64,000 bases of DNA from contig JAJKFH010000209.1 in NCBI GenBank assembly GCA_023333565.1, forward strand, positions 1,806,001-1,870,000. The letters run 5' to 3'. The stretch is from Puffinus mauretanicus. Lineage: Eukaryota; Chordata; Aves; Procellariiformes; Procellariidae. Under the pieces are notes generated by a model. That model worked only from the letters and a program-made list of their open reading frames with translations. It was not told where the DNA came from and did no database searches. Shown piece by piece: positions 12,100 through 23,720 of this stretch (positions within the stretch are counted from its first letter, which is position 1; the number at the start of each line of letters is the position of its first letter). Position numbers and translations under genes: made by a program.

Positions 12100-12205
12100 T
12101 CAGTAGATAGAGCCAGATTATTAGTTAGTGTTAAGTACTGTGGCTCTGTTGGCTTCAGTGCTGTGTTGTGAGTTTGCACAAGCTGAGTATCCAGCTGAGT
12201 ATGTG
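12100..12205. repeat. Fragment of ancient palindromic sauropsid repeat
   Basis: 'gccagattattagttagtgt' starts near 12111 and 'acaagctgagtatccagctg' ends near 12197, with 'gtggctctgttggcttcagt' between. From memory this follows the old family whose halves read 'ccagattctcagctggtgta' and its reverse complement around a 'ttgacttcaatgg' centre. The name is not certain. Confidence 0.5.
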
Positions 12206-15200
12206 CAGTGCAGCTAGGAAATCCCATCAAAAATCATTCCAACTTTCCTCTTCTGCTTTTTCTATTATTTTTTCTCCATTTGTACACATGGTTTTATGCC
12301 TTAGATGCAAAAACCTTCACTTAGTGTAAGTACTAGAGCCAAAATTTTATATAATGTTTTGATAGTAGTCACCAAAATAAGTCAGTGCCAATAAGACGCT
12401 CAGGTCCTCTTAGAAGCTGGCCACTTATGTTTAGGACATCCGATTTTTTTCCATCACTTGGGACCTATCACAGGTGAAATCCATAAGAGACTGTTCTTTG
12501 GTTTCAATGAAAGCTAGGTAATGCTGCCATTTCTGTAATTCCAAATTGTAGGTAGGTGCTGGAAATCTGTTACATGCATTCACATATAAGTATGTGAGCC
12601 TTAAAAAACATGGGATTTCTATTCCTGACATCTGATAAATGTTTGGTATGTAGTAAGATACAGAGAGGACTGTATCAATGCACAGTATGCCTTGAACTTT
12701 TACCCATTGCTTTCCTTAGTTTTCTTTGTTATTTTTTGTAAACACCTATGGTGCTCTTTTAAAAGCCTGTTTTCTACCTGTATGGCCTTTAGCTAAGAGC
12801 AGAATTTTCACAAAATTCTCTTTACTTTAGCACTCTTGGCCAAATAGCTACAAATCCTGAGTAAGCATATTCATTGTTATCATTCATTATTAAAAATGTT
12901 ATCATTTGATAGTGGTGTAAAATTTGGTAGTTCTAAAAGACTCTGGGGTGTTGAGGTTTTTCTTTGAGCTCTTTGGGTTGCTGTTTACCAAAACAGTGTT
13001 GGAGAAAATCCATTTAATCCCTCCTTTTTCTTGATATGTAAACAATATGTTACACACACACACACACACACACATTTGAACCATAAACGAAATTACATTT
13101 TAATTCAACTGTTTTCATAAGGTAAGCTTCACTCACATTAGCTGGAACATGTTAATCACTTTTTTTGATCTCTTTGCTTTGGAAGAGTAAGACAGGTTTG
13201 TTGAAACTTTCAAAAAGATTCTGGTCCTATCTATGTTGGTTTAAGGAGGGTCATAAATACAGTTTTCCCTTTTCTTAAGAAAAGCACCAGCATTCCCTAG
13301 GAGGATGAGAAGTAGAAGGGCCAGCCAGAACACCATGGGGGTATATATGTCATTCCTTCAGAGCCTCAGTGATGTCACTGTATGGTCTGTCTTTCTTTAT
13401 GCACTTGCAAGGCAGTTGGCCAAGGATAGTTACAAGTAGGCAGAAACTGATTGATTGTTTCCTTTTCTGTGAAGAAGTTAAAAAAAAAAATTCTAAAAGA
13501 CGATCATTTAGAAAATAGCAAGGCTGCAGTTATTCAAAAGTAACAGAGGTTAAATTTAGATGATAAGTGAAAATCCTGTTAGTCATAGAACTAATGAGGT
13601 TGTCCTCATCATTGTTGGATTTTGGGCAGGAAAAGGGATGTTATTTTAGTTTGTTTTGTTTCCTTTGTCTTCAAACATTGTAAGCCCCTGACCAGGACTG
13701 ACCATTATATGCCTCTTTATTGCCAGCACACTAAAGCCTAGAGCTTGATTAGCCTTTGGGTACTCCTGGATTATAAATGATTGGTAAAATAATAATAAAA
13801 AAGGAAAACAAACTTACGAATGACTGGCTCTAAATTGAGGTCTAAATTCAGATAGAATGAGTTTTTCATTTTAAAGTTACAGGGAGTTGACTGGCTTGGC
13901 AGAAATTTTGCTAGGAAGTGGTTTTGGATTTTGGTTTACTGCTATGGGAGTCGCTAGGAATTGGAACTGGGCGTTCCTTGAAATGCAAATTTTTGCCAGG
14001 GGTTTTTGAGCATGGCCATGGAAACCCAGGAGGCTTAGGTACTCATTGGCATTTCCCACCCTTTTTTGTGGAACTCTGTAATTAAGGGCCCATCAGTCTG
14101 GAGTGGCTGATTGGAGAAACAGAGGGTTCTTTCTTAAGTGGAAATATGCTTTCTCTGACTCAGATCTACCCTCTGGATCTCATTCTGAGTTGTCTGGAGT
14201 GTCAAGTTTAGTTAATTGTATATTCTTGGTAAGTAGGAAAACTGGAAAAAACTCTTGCTTTTGGTTTGTTGTTTCGTATTTTCTGAGGCTTGGAGGTTTT
14301 GTCTTAAACTCCAAGAAGTCTGTTGTAAAAGTTGAATCGGTAGCTTGAAAAATGTGAGTTATTATTGGCTGGCAGGATTTGGTTCAGCATAAATAATTGA
14401 TCTGAAGGGAAGAACTGACTCACAGAAACGAAATTTACAGGTTAAAAAGAAACAACAAACATTGTGTGGATTTGATTGAGCTTTACCTCCATTAAAAAAA
14501 TAATGAAGAGCTGCATGTTAAATTTTCTACAATGTCATGAATTATAATACTGAATTCACTGTCATTAAATTGTAGTTTTTTGTTTCTTGTCAGCTACAAC
14601 AATTTCAGCAGAGCACAATCCGTGTGAAAGTATGAATAAAATTCAGGGAGTAGCATCAAGGACTTCTGAGCTCAGGAAACTGAGTTTGGCAGTGCTAATT
14701 TGTATTAAAGTTGTTGTTGCATGACAGCGGGAAAAAGATTTAATGCTTGCCACCTGAATCAAGCCATGGAACATTGGTTTCTATAACTGCCATGAATTTG
14801 AATCAAGGCCAATATCTCTAAATTTGAAATAAACTGATACTCTGTCTTGAAAGAAGATACAGGCCACTTATGTTGCGGAAGGTATTTAGAAAATGTATTT
14901 CAATTTAATTTTTAGCAGTATATATCTTTCAAATTTTTAGACAATTTAGCACTGGCCTTTTTGGCTCTTTCTATATTCCAGCAAGTATGCAGCCTTTCAG
15001 TCATTTATTTATCAACGTCCAGTCTTGAACTAATACTGATTTGCACAAGACCACAGATGCTGGTTTTACTCCCACTATCACTATGCAGCCACTTACCTTA
15101 ATCTGAAAGTCATTTTTCTTTTGTATATAACTGCATTAATGGAGAAAATCGGATTTCAAGCCAAGTGGTCACACTACGAAGCTTTAAAGTCATCAGATAC

Positions 15201-15411
15201 AAAGCTTGTACCATGAGCCTAGTGTAACAATATTGCCTTTACAATAGCGTAGTGTCCTGATACCTTTCTTTCTAAAGGATCCCCAAATGCTTTACAACAA
15301 ACAGGTCAAATTTAGGATTTCTTTGATTCTCTTCAGAAAACAGGCAAGGACTATGTGAAATTTTTTCCTGTATCTGGACTGGCTTTGAATCTTTGTGTAA
15401 ACACCACACAT
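12206..15411. other. Noncoding DNA with one (AC)n tract
   Basis: No gene or interspersed repeat recognised. Open frames here are under 85 codons. 'ccccaaatgctttacaaca' near 15282 could be a scrap of an old repeat, too short to claim. Confidence 0.5.
13052..13074. repeat. (AC)n microsatellite
   Basis: Eleven and a half uninterrupted AC units. Confidence 0.95.
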
Positions 15412-15436
15412 TTACAACGATTATTTATCGTTGTAA
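15412..15436. repeat. Perfect hairpin, 10-bp stem, 5-nt loop
   Basis: TTACAACGAT (15412-15421), loop TATTT, ATCGTTGTAA (15427-15436). Both arms contain a CpG, which is rare in this AT-rich, CpG-poor region. Function unknown. Confidence 0.9.
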
Positions 15437-18050
15437 CAAGAATATTTGAATATTTACATAGTATCTGGGAATAGTGAAACAGAACCCTTCATTCCTAAAT
15501 GTAAATTAAATTTTGAACATTCTTCCATGGCTGAGTGCACAAGATCGTGTGAAGTTTCAGGACTGGAGGTGTGAGGCCTAAGTAGCAACACTTGAACCCA
15601 GCTGCTTTCCTTCTGCACATGCCCTCTTATGAGTAGTTTCTGTTTTTCACCGGGTACAGAAGGTCCTGATAATCAATGCTTTATGTGGGAATAACTTAAT
15701 CCACCATTGTAATTCAGCCATCTAGATTGAAATGTAGCAGCTGTTTCATAGCATGTAGGAGCAATACACAAAACTCTTGTGATGGAAGGGGGAAAAAAAT
15801 ACGGTATGCATCTGGAAGTGCCCAGGAAACTTGTAGAGGTAGAAGGCAGCTATTCCGCTAAAATTATTTGATGTCTTTGTTGTCATATAACATACTTTCT
15901 TGGGTTGTCTTTCATGTCCCTGATGGAGCCCTGAGGATATACTCCATTTCAACCCTGTTTTTAACGTCTCACTCTGCTCAAAGACACAGCCTCCTTGGTG
16001 AGGAGGATGGGATTCTCTTCAGGGCCTGTCAGTGCTGCTCCTTAATCGGCTGAAGTGGTGTCTGCATGATAACAAGAGGTACTAGTCTCACCCCAGGTTG
16101 TGCCAGCTTGGGAAGCTATAGAGAGACTGGAAATTTAACCCAGATCTGTGGCATGGTAAAACAGAGCATTACCTTTAGGCTAGCAGGCTTAGCTACAGTC
16201 CATAGTTGAAATTTAAAGTGATTTTAAAAAATGCATTCAATTTGAAATGCCCCAAAGTTCCTATCATTTGTGAAGCTGCATCTCTTTCAAAATATTATGA
16301 GCAACATTGAAATTTTGCTTTTGGTGGGTATGTTATAAATATGAAGAATGATAAACTGTAGGGGTGACTAGTTGTAGAAGAAGATAAAGGAAAACTTGCC
16401 CTTGTCAAGTGTTACTGCTGTCATTTAAGTGGCTACATAGCATTAAGGCTGGGGAAAACTGCTATTATTGAGCTTATGCCAGAGACTTCATGAAACAAAA
16501 ATACAAAGTTCATAATTTATGCATTCTTTTTTTTTTAAAGGGTGTGGGAGGTAAACTTCCTTTTCAACATTGTCTTTCCACTGAGCATGAAAGCTGTTCT
16601 GCAGTATTTTTCATAGTTGCACGTCTATGTTTGTCTAGCAGTCTTTCTTTCCTTTACACACTTGCCGTCTTTTGTGTATAGTGCTAGTGCATTCTAGTGA
16701 GTTGTAACACTTAAAATTATGTATAGTATATCTTATCAAAACATATAAGTACACAATATTACTGCTTAACTTTCATGGTACTGTGTGCTCCCTTCTAGTA
16801 TCAAATGTCTGGATTACACAATGTGTTTAAATTTTGAGGGTAAATAATAATTTTAAGAAGGCTGAATAACTAGAAGACAGAACAGTCTATTTTTTTGTTT
16901 GTTTTACTTTGTTTGGGTATTTTTCCTGCACAGCAACTCAAAAACAATGGTTAAGAAGCATGCAGAAACACTGCCCTGTTTAGCCTTCATCGGTTCAGCA
17001 ATCCTGCCTGCAGCTGATAATCTTACATTATTTTCACATTTAAAACCCTTGGTTTTGGACTGCTTCTCTGAAGTATTTTAACATGATTTCCTTCAAAAGC
17101 AGTCCCACTTTTTTCCCTTTCATACTTTAATGTTCTTTAATAAGCGTATGGCACAGTACTTGTGGTGGACGACAGGCTAACATTGTGCATTCAATGCATG
17201 CTGTTGTTGCTTTCTGAAAGCAAAGACTTCTCTTCAAAAATCTATTATCATAAAGCAGCTGATTGTCTTTCCTGGGATAATTTAATTTGTTTTCTAGAGT
17301 TAAAGGGGAGAAGGAGTAAGTGAAAAGGTGCTTTTCTTGACTGCCAGTGCCACAAGTTCAACCTGGAATTTGAAAGTCTAGCTATGTTCTTTCTGGTTCA
17401 TGGATCGCCAACAATGAGGACTCCACAGCTGGAACTTAGCTACCAATTCTGCTGATGCACGAGCCAGGACAGAATCCAGTATATTCTCCTATAGCTGTGC
17501 TGACTCTGTAAAAGAAAAATAAAAAGTAGAAAAACATTTTTTCCCATTAAAGCAATCATGATTACTCTCAGAGAATGTAATAAGATGGTACCATGTTTAA
17601 AAAAGTCTGTTATATTTTTCCTTTTAAGTGGTGGTAACCATTGCATCTCTTCCTGTCATTAGTGCATTTGGAGAAGTGGATTAAAGTAATAGATACACCT
17701 TGATATACTGTTAAAGATCTGTTGGGAGCAGGTTTCTCTTCTTTCCACGGCACAAGACTTGGATCACAGTTCCAAATTACCCATGAAAAGCTAAGGGTGT
17801 CCCAAGTCCTATCTTCTGGCAGAACGTGCTCCAGAGGTATTTCTACAGAAAAGATGATAGAAACCAGGCTTCTGTTTTAATTTCTGTGGAAAGAATAAAG
17901 GTTCATAGTGCCTGTTCAGTCTCCCGGTTCTCATCACTGTTTCTATCCATTGTTGTTGCTTGTAGTTTCTTCAGAGTAAACATTTCTGTTCAACCTGCCA
18001 GATTTTTAATATTGACTATAGTATGTGGAATCTAGGTACCGAAATAATCA
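15437..18050. other. Noncoding DNA, no firm feature
   Basis: A possible, very decayed MIR-type fragment in antisense lies around 16120-16190 ('aatttaacccagatctg'); support is weak. No ORF of note. Confidence 0.45.
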
Positions 18051-18110
18051 GAAAAACAAAACCAAGGAAAAACCAAACCAAATCAACAACAACAACAAAA
18101 CCCCCTCCCA
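18051..18110 (+). repeat. A/C-rich low-complexity tract
   Basis: Runs of A broken by C and few other bases, including four consecutive AAC units (about 18085-18097). One of about a dozen strand-asymmetric tracts in the window. Confidence 0.8.
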
Positions 18111-19879
18111 GGCAAACATAGCAGTTTTTTGAGAACTAGTTGTTTACTTGAAACATGGTATGTTTTTGGCAGAATATGTTGTAGCCAGTGTACTAATTAG
18201 TAGGTATGCAGGAAAAAAACGTGCATGTGTTTGTTATGGGTGGTAAGGTGACATCCTTATGTTCTGTGTATTATTTTATTATACATATATATATACACAC
18301 ACAAATGACCAACATCTCAGTTCAATAATAACATCCAATAACATGCCCAACCTGAAAGTGTCTTTATTTCTATATTTACAGAACACAGAAGTCTATATAC
18401 ATTATGTGTTATTACTTGCGATTGTGACAACAGTTGGAACTTCACAGTTCAAACAGGCTATGTATATACATCTGTGCATATGTAGTATATATTTCTATAC
18501 TGATAACATTTGACACTTTCTCTGGTCCAATGATGTCTTTGTTAAGGCTGGGTTTAGCATTCTGGGTACATAACCACCTTTGAAACAAATAGCATTTTTA
18601 AAAGTACTTGCAAAGTGCTTTCTTTTCCTCCTCCAAATATAGCAATCCTCTTTTTTTGTCTCTCCCAGAGTTAAAATTTTCTGACACCCAAAATGGCAAG
18701 AACAAGCCTTTGGCTAATTATAGTTCTTCTGTACAGAAAGATGGCACAGTTCTAAAGTTCAGTGTCTTGAAGCTCTTCAGGGCTAGAGTCAAAATATTTA
18801 ATACCATTGGAAAAGAAGTTGTTAAATTTAGGTGTTTGTTCTTTTTGTGGGTGGAATGATTTAAAATATATTTCCAATAGTTTTTTTTTAAACTTTCCAA
18901 TATTTTCAAAATTATTTTTGTGTAACATAATGTAATATCATGTAGAAAAATATGGGAACTTGGTGGAACGTTCTAGTAGTCTAGCATATTATGATATAAA
19001 AGTTTTATTAGTTATAATTTCATCAATTATCTTAGGATAACTCCCAAGCTTTGCTTCTCATAAGAGAAGTTCTTGTTCCTGAATCATGCTGATGATACTT
19101 TTAAGCAATTTTACCTTATTATGCCTTCCCTTTATATCCACACCAGTGAGATAGCCTAGGTAGTAAAGATAGATTCACATTCTGTGTACAGTACAGTTTC
19201 ACATGGTGAGAATTCAGAATATTTGCAGAAACAAAAGTTATTGCCAGTACATGTATTTATTCTGTTGAGAACTTTTCATGTTTCCTTTCTTCTGTAGTTG
19301 ATTTTTCCCTTTCCTGTGTTTAATTGCGAGTGATGATACATAATAACCACACTAAAATATACACCATTTGGTAACAGTGCAGCCTCGACCAGGCTGTAGT
19401 GTGGAAATGCAGGTCTTTCGGGTAGATAAGATTTCATTTTTGTAAGGCGCAGAAGTGAATGAGGGGTGCGTTTGTGTTTTACACCTTGGCCAAATAGTGG
19501 ACTTCTCTGTGAGATAACTTATTAAGTTGGAGAAGCTTTTCTGTGTAGCTGCCCTGCAGTGCTGAAAGTAAGTTATGAATGCTGTACTGTTTAAGAGCAG
19601 AAAGGTTTGCCTGGAAGAGAGCGGTGTGCCTGGGCCCCCTGCTATTGAGAAGATGCCAGTCAGAAATGAAAACGTCTTTCATGAAACTATAGCGAACTTC
19701 CCTGTGATACAGTACAATAATGCAAGGAATTTTTAGTCAAAACCTGTAAAAGTGAGTATAATACCTTGGAAATGGCAAAGAAGTACTTGCTTATAAGGGA
19801 CTGTTTTAAGAGGTCACTGCCAAAAATATGTGTGGTTTTGACACAGTTTTAGAAGTGACAGGATTGAGTTTAAGCCATT
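18111..19879. other. Noncoding DNA with AT/AC microsatellite
   Basis: An AT-then-AC alternating tract lies around 18280-18304. The 84-codon frame at 18259-18513 overlaps it and is probably chance. Confidence 0.5.
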
Positions 19880-19906
19880 CCCCCCCCCACCCCCACCCCC
19901 CCGCCC
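19880..19906 (-). repeat. C-rich tract, G-quadruplex motif on minus strand
   Basis: C9-A-C5-A-C7-G-C3. Read on the minus strand, this gives four G-runs of three or more with 1-nt loops, the strongest class of predicted G-quadruplex. It has no adjacent gene or promoter. Confidence 0.85.
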
Positions 19907-20839
19907 TTTGAGATCTCCAGTTTCTTTTGCCTTTTGGTTACAACTACAAAAGATGTCTTCTGAGAAAAATGCTTTCTGCATGACATCAGAATAAAGGAAT
20001 GTTCCACACTATTCAGCATGCTTGAAAGTATTGGTTGACTGAAATAACATTACATTTAAAATGAATGCTGAATAGAAGGCCAGTTAGGGGAGAAAACAGA
20101 GCAGATCATGTTTTTGCAAACTTTTATCTTTAAGAAACATTGATTTATTGGACTTTGTAGAAATGTTTTCTTTAAAATAATAAAATTATGCTGTGTGTAA
20201 CAGCACAGTAAAATAAAGAGAACTGCTGTCGTGTAATAGAATGCATGTAGCCACAGGTAAAGACAGAAGCATTTGGAATCAGAACATAAAAATACATACA
20301 TATAGAAAAGTTAAGACATCACTACAGATAGGAAAAAGTTGTAGGAAATGTATTTGCTTTTGGTAAAAAGTCTCAGGTTTTTTTCATTGTCAATTGTTAC
20401 TTTTCATTTTGTCTGACTTCAATTTATTTTTTATATAATATTAATAACAAAAGCTAATTATTCTCACAACTCGTGCATTTATAAAATTGTTTATTTTTCT
20501 TGAGCGATAACAAATACATTATTTCTTGGACACTAGCCTTTACATTATTCTTTGGCATACTGTAATTTTCATTGGCACTTGGGATAGTCAAAGAAAGAAT
20601 TGGAAGTGTTAAAAATAGCAAAAGAAAAAGGTAAAGCTTAAGCAAGTGTCTTCTAAACAAAGAAAGTACACATAATAAACAGTAGTGATACTAGTAATTG
20701 TTTTGAATGAAGAATTGTATCAGTTATAAATATAGGGGCCTCATTGTCCAGAATCATGAAAATGTTAATTTAATTACTGCTTGTAGTGTTAATGAATAAT
20801 TACTCATTACAGATCAATGGATCTCTTTCCTTGTTGCAG
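19907..20839. other. AT-rich noncoding DNA, no feature seen
   Basis: The minus-strand frames at 20056-20301 and 20454-20660 have no recognisable motif. A polypyrimidine tract and CAG at the right edge lead into the candidate exon at 20840. Confidence 0.5.
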
Positions 20840-20874
20840 AGAAAAGGAGGCTTACGGTGCACTTCAGTTTATAG
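20840..20874 (+). other. Candidate short internal exon (unconfirmed)
   Basis: A pyrimidine-rich run ending 'ttccttgttgcag' (20827-20839) is followed by 35 bp and then 'atag|gtgaga' (donor at 20875). Both splice sites fit the vertebrate consensus well. One frame is open through the segment and reads EKEAYGALQFI starting near 20841. No family is recognised. Micro-exon look-alikes occur by chance, so this may be a decoy or a noncoding-RNA exon. Confidence 0.2.
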
Positions 20875-22554
20875 GTGAGAAGGAAAACTTAAGTTTAGAT
20901 GATCAGATAGTAAATGTTTTCCTATCAAACCGTTGGTGCATTGCTGTGAAAATCTACATGAATCTGTAGGGCAGAATAGAGATCTAAACCCTGGCCTTGA
21001 GAGCATGTGATGGCAGGAATTTCACAAATACAGATGTCAGCCATATCCTTCACTGGAGGCGTGGAAGACTGGAAGCTGGGAGAGCTGCCAGTCCCCGTCA
21101 TCAGTGAGACTTGCTTGCAGTGCAGCTGTATTACGTGGGTACTGGCCATATGCTGCAGGTGTCATCTAGGTTTTAGTGTTGGCTACATGACTCCCCTTAA
21201 ATTTAGATTTCTATTTAATAAACTAAAACCACTCTAGAGTCTGTAATCTAAGCAGAAAAATGAGAACACATCCCCAAAGCGGCAGCATTAGCTTGAAGGA
21301 GAGCAAGCAAGGCTGTCAGAGCAGTAGGCTGCAGGGAGGCACTTGCATCCCCTCCTGGGAGCAAGCTGCCTGCTCTGGACCTTTCTTACCTAGCACCCTT
21401 GGAGTAAGAGCCCAGGTGAGGCTGGGGGAGAGCTGAAACCAGGTGCCTAACAACCTGAGTAACGGCAGAGCTGCAGCACTGAAGGGAACCAGGGAATTAC
21501 AGGTTTTTTTCAGAAATGCAAGTTTCCATGTAGGTTTGCCTAGTTCTATAAACATTTGTGGGAAGAGCATGTGTGTTTTTATAAAGCTCGTGGAAGAAGA
21601 AGGGAGGAACAGGAGAGAAAGAATTGCATGATAAGGGTTGCTACAATATTGCTAACTCTCATCTAATTATGAGTTAATGAGACTTGAAATCCCCTAGCAT
21701 CGTGTGTGTGTGTGTGTATGTATTTCTTTTAGCCCTTCTTTAACGAGACTCTGAAAACCTTAAAGGCTCAGAACCAAGAAGACTTATACCTTGAAATTTA
21801 TTGTTATTATTACTATTTTATTATTTTTATTATCCATCTCATGAGATTTTTATTGCTGCAGTTGTCAGCCTTTCTACACTGGGTACCTATTCAATGAATC
21901 CATATGATGTCTCACACCAAATGAGACACCACCCATTTTTGCATCTTGCAGCATGAGAAGCATCACTATGCATGAGAAGCAAAACAGAGGAAGGGGACAT
22001 ACTGTCCTCTGTATGGACTCTCTGCAGCAAGTCACATCTGCACAACAGAATATTTCGGATAGAAGAGTTTTGCTGTCTGTTTCCTTTTTACCATAACCTG
22101 TATGAATAATGAAGTTGCATTTGATACAGTCATAGAGTTATTTGGGGAGATACCTAACTATACTTGAGGTGACAAAAGGAAAAAAAAAATTATATTGTTA
22201 GTTTTAACTTTGCATTTTGGAAATAAATAGTAAAGTAGTGAGGATAGCACCATCAGGCAGACAGCAGGTGGGCCAAGCAGCAGGAGGGAAATGATACTTG
22301 CTGCACCTGCTCTGCACACTTAAAAAAAAAAAAAGGGAAGAAAATTTGGTAATTCCTGCATGACACCTACTTTTATTCTGGTATTTCATTTCTGTTTTTT
22401 CTTAAAATATGTGGGAGGGAGATCTGGAGATTTCAGACCACTTTATGCTGTGTAGATTTATGTGTATACATATATTTTTATATGTATCACCATGCTACCT
22501 GAACTGTAGTGTGATGCTAATAATGGTAATAAGTTAAGCCCCTTTTTTTTATTT
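20875..22554. other. Noncoding DNA with (GT)n and small direct repeats
   Basis: The (GT)n tract is at 21701-21718. A 12-bp direct repeat, 'gcatgagaagca', occurs at 21951-21962 and 21970-21981. An AT-rich hairpin has arms ATACATATA (22466-22474) and TATATGTAT (22479-22487). No gene recognised. Confidence 0.6.
21701..21718. repeat. (GT)n microsatellite
   Basis: About eight uninterrupted GT units. Confidence 0.9.
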
Positions 22555-22650
22555 TCCTAGTGGAGATAGTCCACTACTATTATTCCCATTTTACAGATGG
22601 ACAAGAACTAAGTACAGAAAGAGGTCAGCATCAATTCATGGCTTAACTGT
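22555..22650 (-). mobile_element. MIR-like SINE fragment
   Basis: 'tattcccattttacagatgg' (22581-22600) followed by 'acagaaagaggtca' (about 22614-22627) matches, from memory, the antisense of the MIR/CORE-SINE tail ('..gaggttaagt..', '..catctgtaaaatggg..'). Order and spacing are right. Old and decayed; a relative such as an L2-type tail is possible. Confidence 0.6.
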
Positions 22651-23149
22651 AAACATAATTTATGGGTTATAGCTCGATTGGGTAGAGGATGGAGCCAGGG
22701 CATAAAAATGGCTTTAGTTTCCTTTTGCTCTCTTGCTTCTCTGCTGGTTCAGTAACCCTGTACTTCACTGAAGAATTTGCTGTCTGGTCTAATTTCAGTC
22801 AGATTGGAAACAGCTGCAGGGGTCAGAAAGTGCATCAAATACCAGCGTGGCAAAGGAAGTGGCTAAGCCTGACCCTATTTTTCTTGTGCAACAAGCAGTA
22901 GAGAAGACAACAGCATACAAGCTTTAGGTTGGCTATGTGGTGCAGTAGGATCAGCTGTTAACTAGTAGAGGCAAGATGACCCATTTAAGTCATTATTAGG
23001 GCCACTGTATATAGAGCACGTGTTGCAAAGCAGCCGGATTCTACCAGTAGATTTGGCTCCAAATTGCTGGCTCCCAGAGCTGACTATGAGCTATTAGGGG
23101 ATGTTTCTAGAGAGATGGTTGATCTAAAAAGTGCATTCAGGATTAAGGT
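22651..23149. other. Noncoding DNA, no feature seen
   Basis: The 70-codon plus-strand frame at 22689-22901 has no recognisable motif. No repeat match. Confidence 0.5.
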
Positions 23150-23320
23150 GTCTGGTGTTCCTGGCTTCCACTCTTCAGTCTGCTTCAACTCGTTCCAAAT
23201 GACCTTAGGTAAGTCATTTTGCTTTATTTCTCTCGGCTTCCTCCTTGGTGGAATTTTGCTCCGTTGCTTAACACAGGTGCTACAAACGTTACCTGGGTAG
23301 TGCTTTGCTTTGACCAGATG
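23150..23320 (+). mobile_element. MIR-like SINE fragment
   Basis: 'aaatgaccttaggtaagtca' (23197-23216) followed by 'ttttgctttatttctctcgg' corresponds to the MIR core 'tgtgaccttgggcaagtcacttaacctctctg' in the sense orientation. A GTAAGT within it resembles a splice donor but is explained by the repeat. Confidence 0.55.
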
Positions 23321-23644
23321 AATTGACGTAAAATACAATGGTACTGTTTGTCTTATTACACTGTAATTTCTTCCTCAGAAGTCCTCTGCTACAGCATATA
23401 GCACATGCAGGAATTTTTTAATTTGACATTAGAGCTAAGATCTATGGAGTAAAGAGTATTGAATAAATTAGGAGGGGATGAGAATTCACTGTCTAGTTTG
23501 TCACCTGGTGATTGTGATTATTGAGAAAAGTGTATTTCTGCCTTCAGAAGTTGGATAATATTCAAGATGCCAATAACACCTATTTGAAAGTTTGCTTAAC
23601 TTGTGCTACTTGGTAAAAATTATGTTACTTAACGAGGAATTTTG
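23321..23644. other. Noncoding DNA, no feature seen
   Basis: AT-rich unique sequence with no ORF or repeat match. Confidence 0.5.
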
Positions 23645-23720
23645 CAGTGTAAGGGCCCAATTCTGCAAATAAATGCTCAAAGATGCAGTCTGTAATTACA
23701 GCGTGAGAAGTCCAATTACT
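23645..23720. repeat. Fragment of ancient sauropsid repeat
   Basis: 'gggcccaattctgcaaata' (23653-23671) followed by 'atgctcaaagatgcagtctg' and 'gagaagtccaattac' resembles an old family of birds, turtles and crocodiles that begins 'gggcccaattctgcaaac'. Family name not certain. Confidence 0.45.

Noticed and set aside
23211..23216. GTAAGT resembling a splice donor
   Set aside because: Lies in the MIR core ('ggtaagtca'), where the consensus has a similar string.
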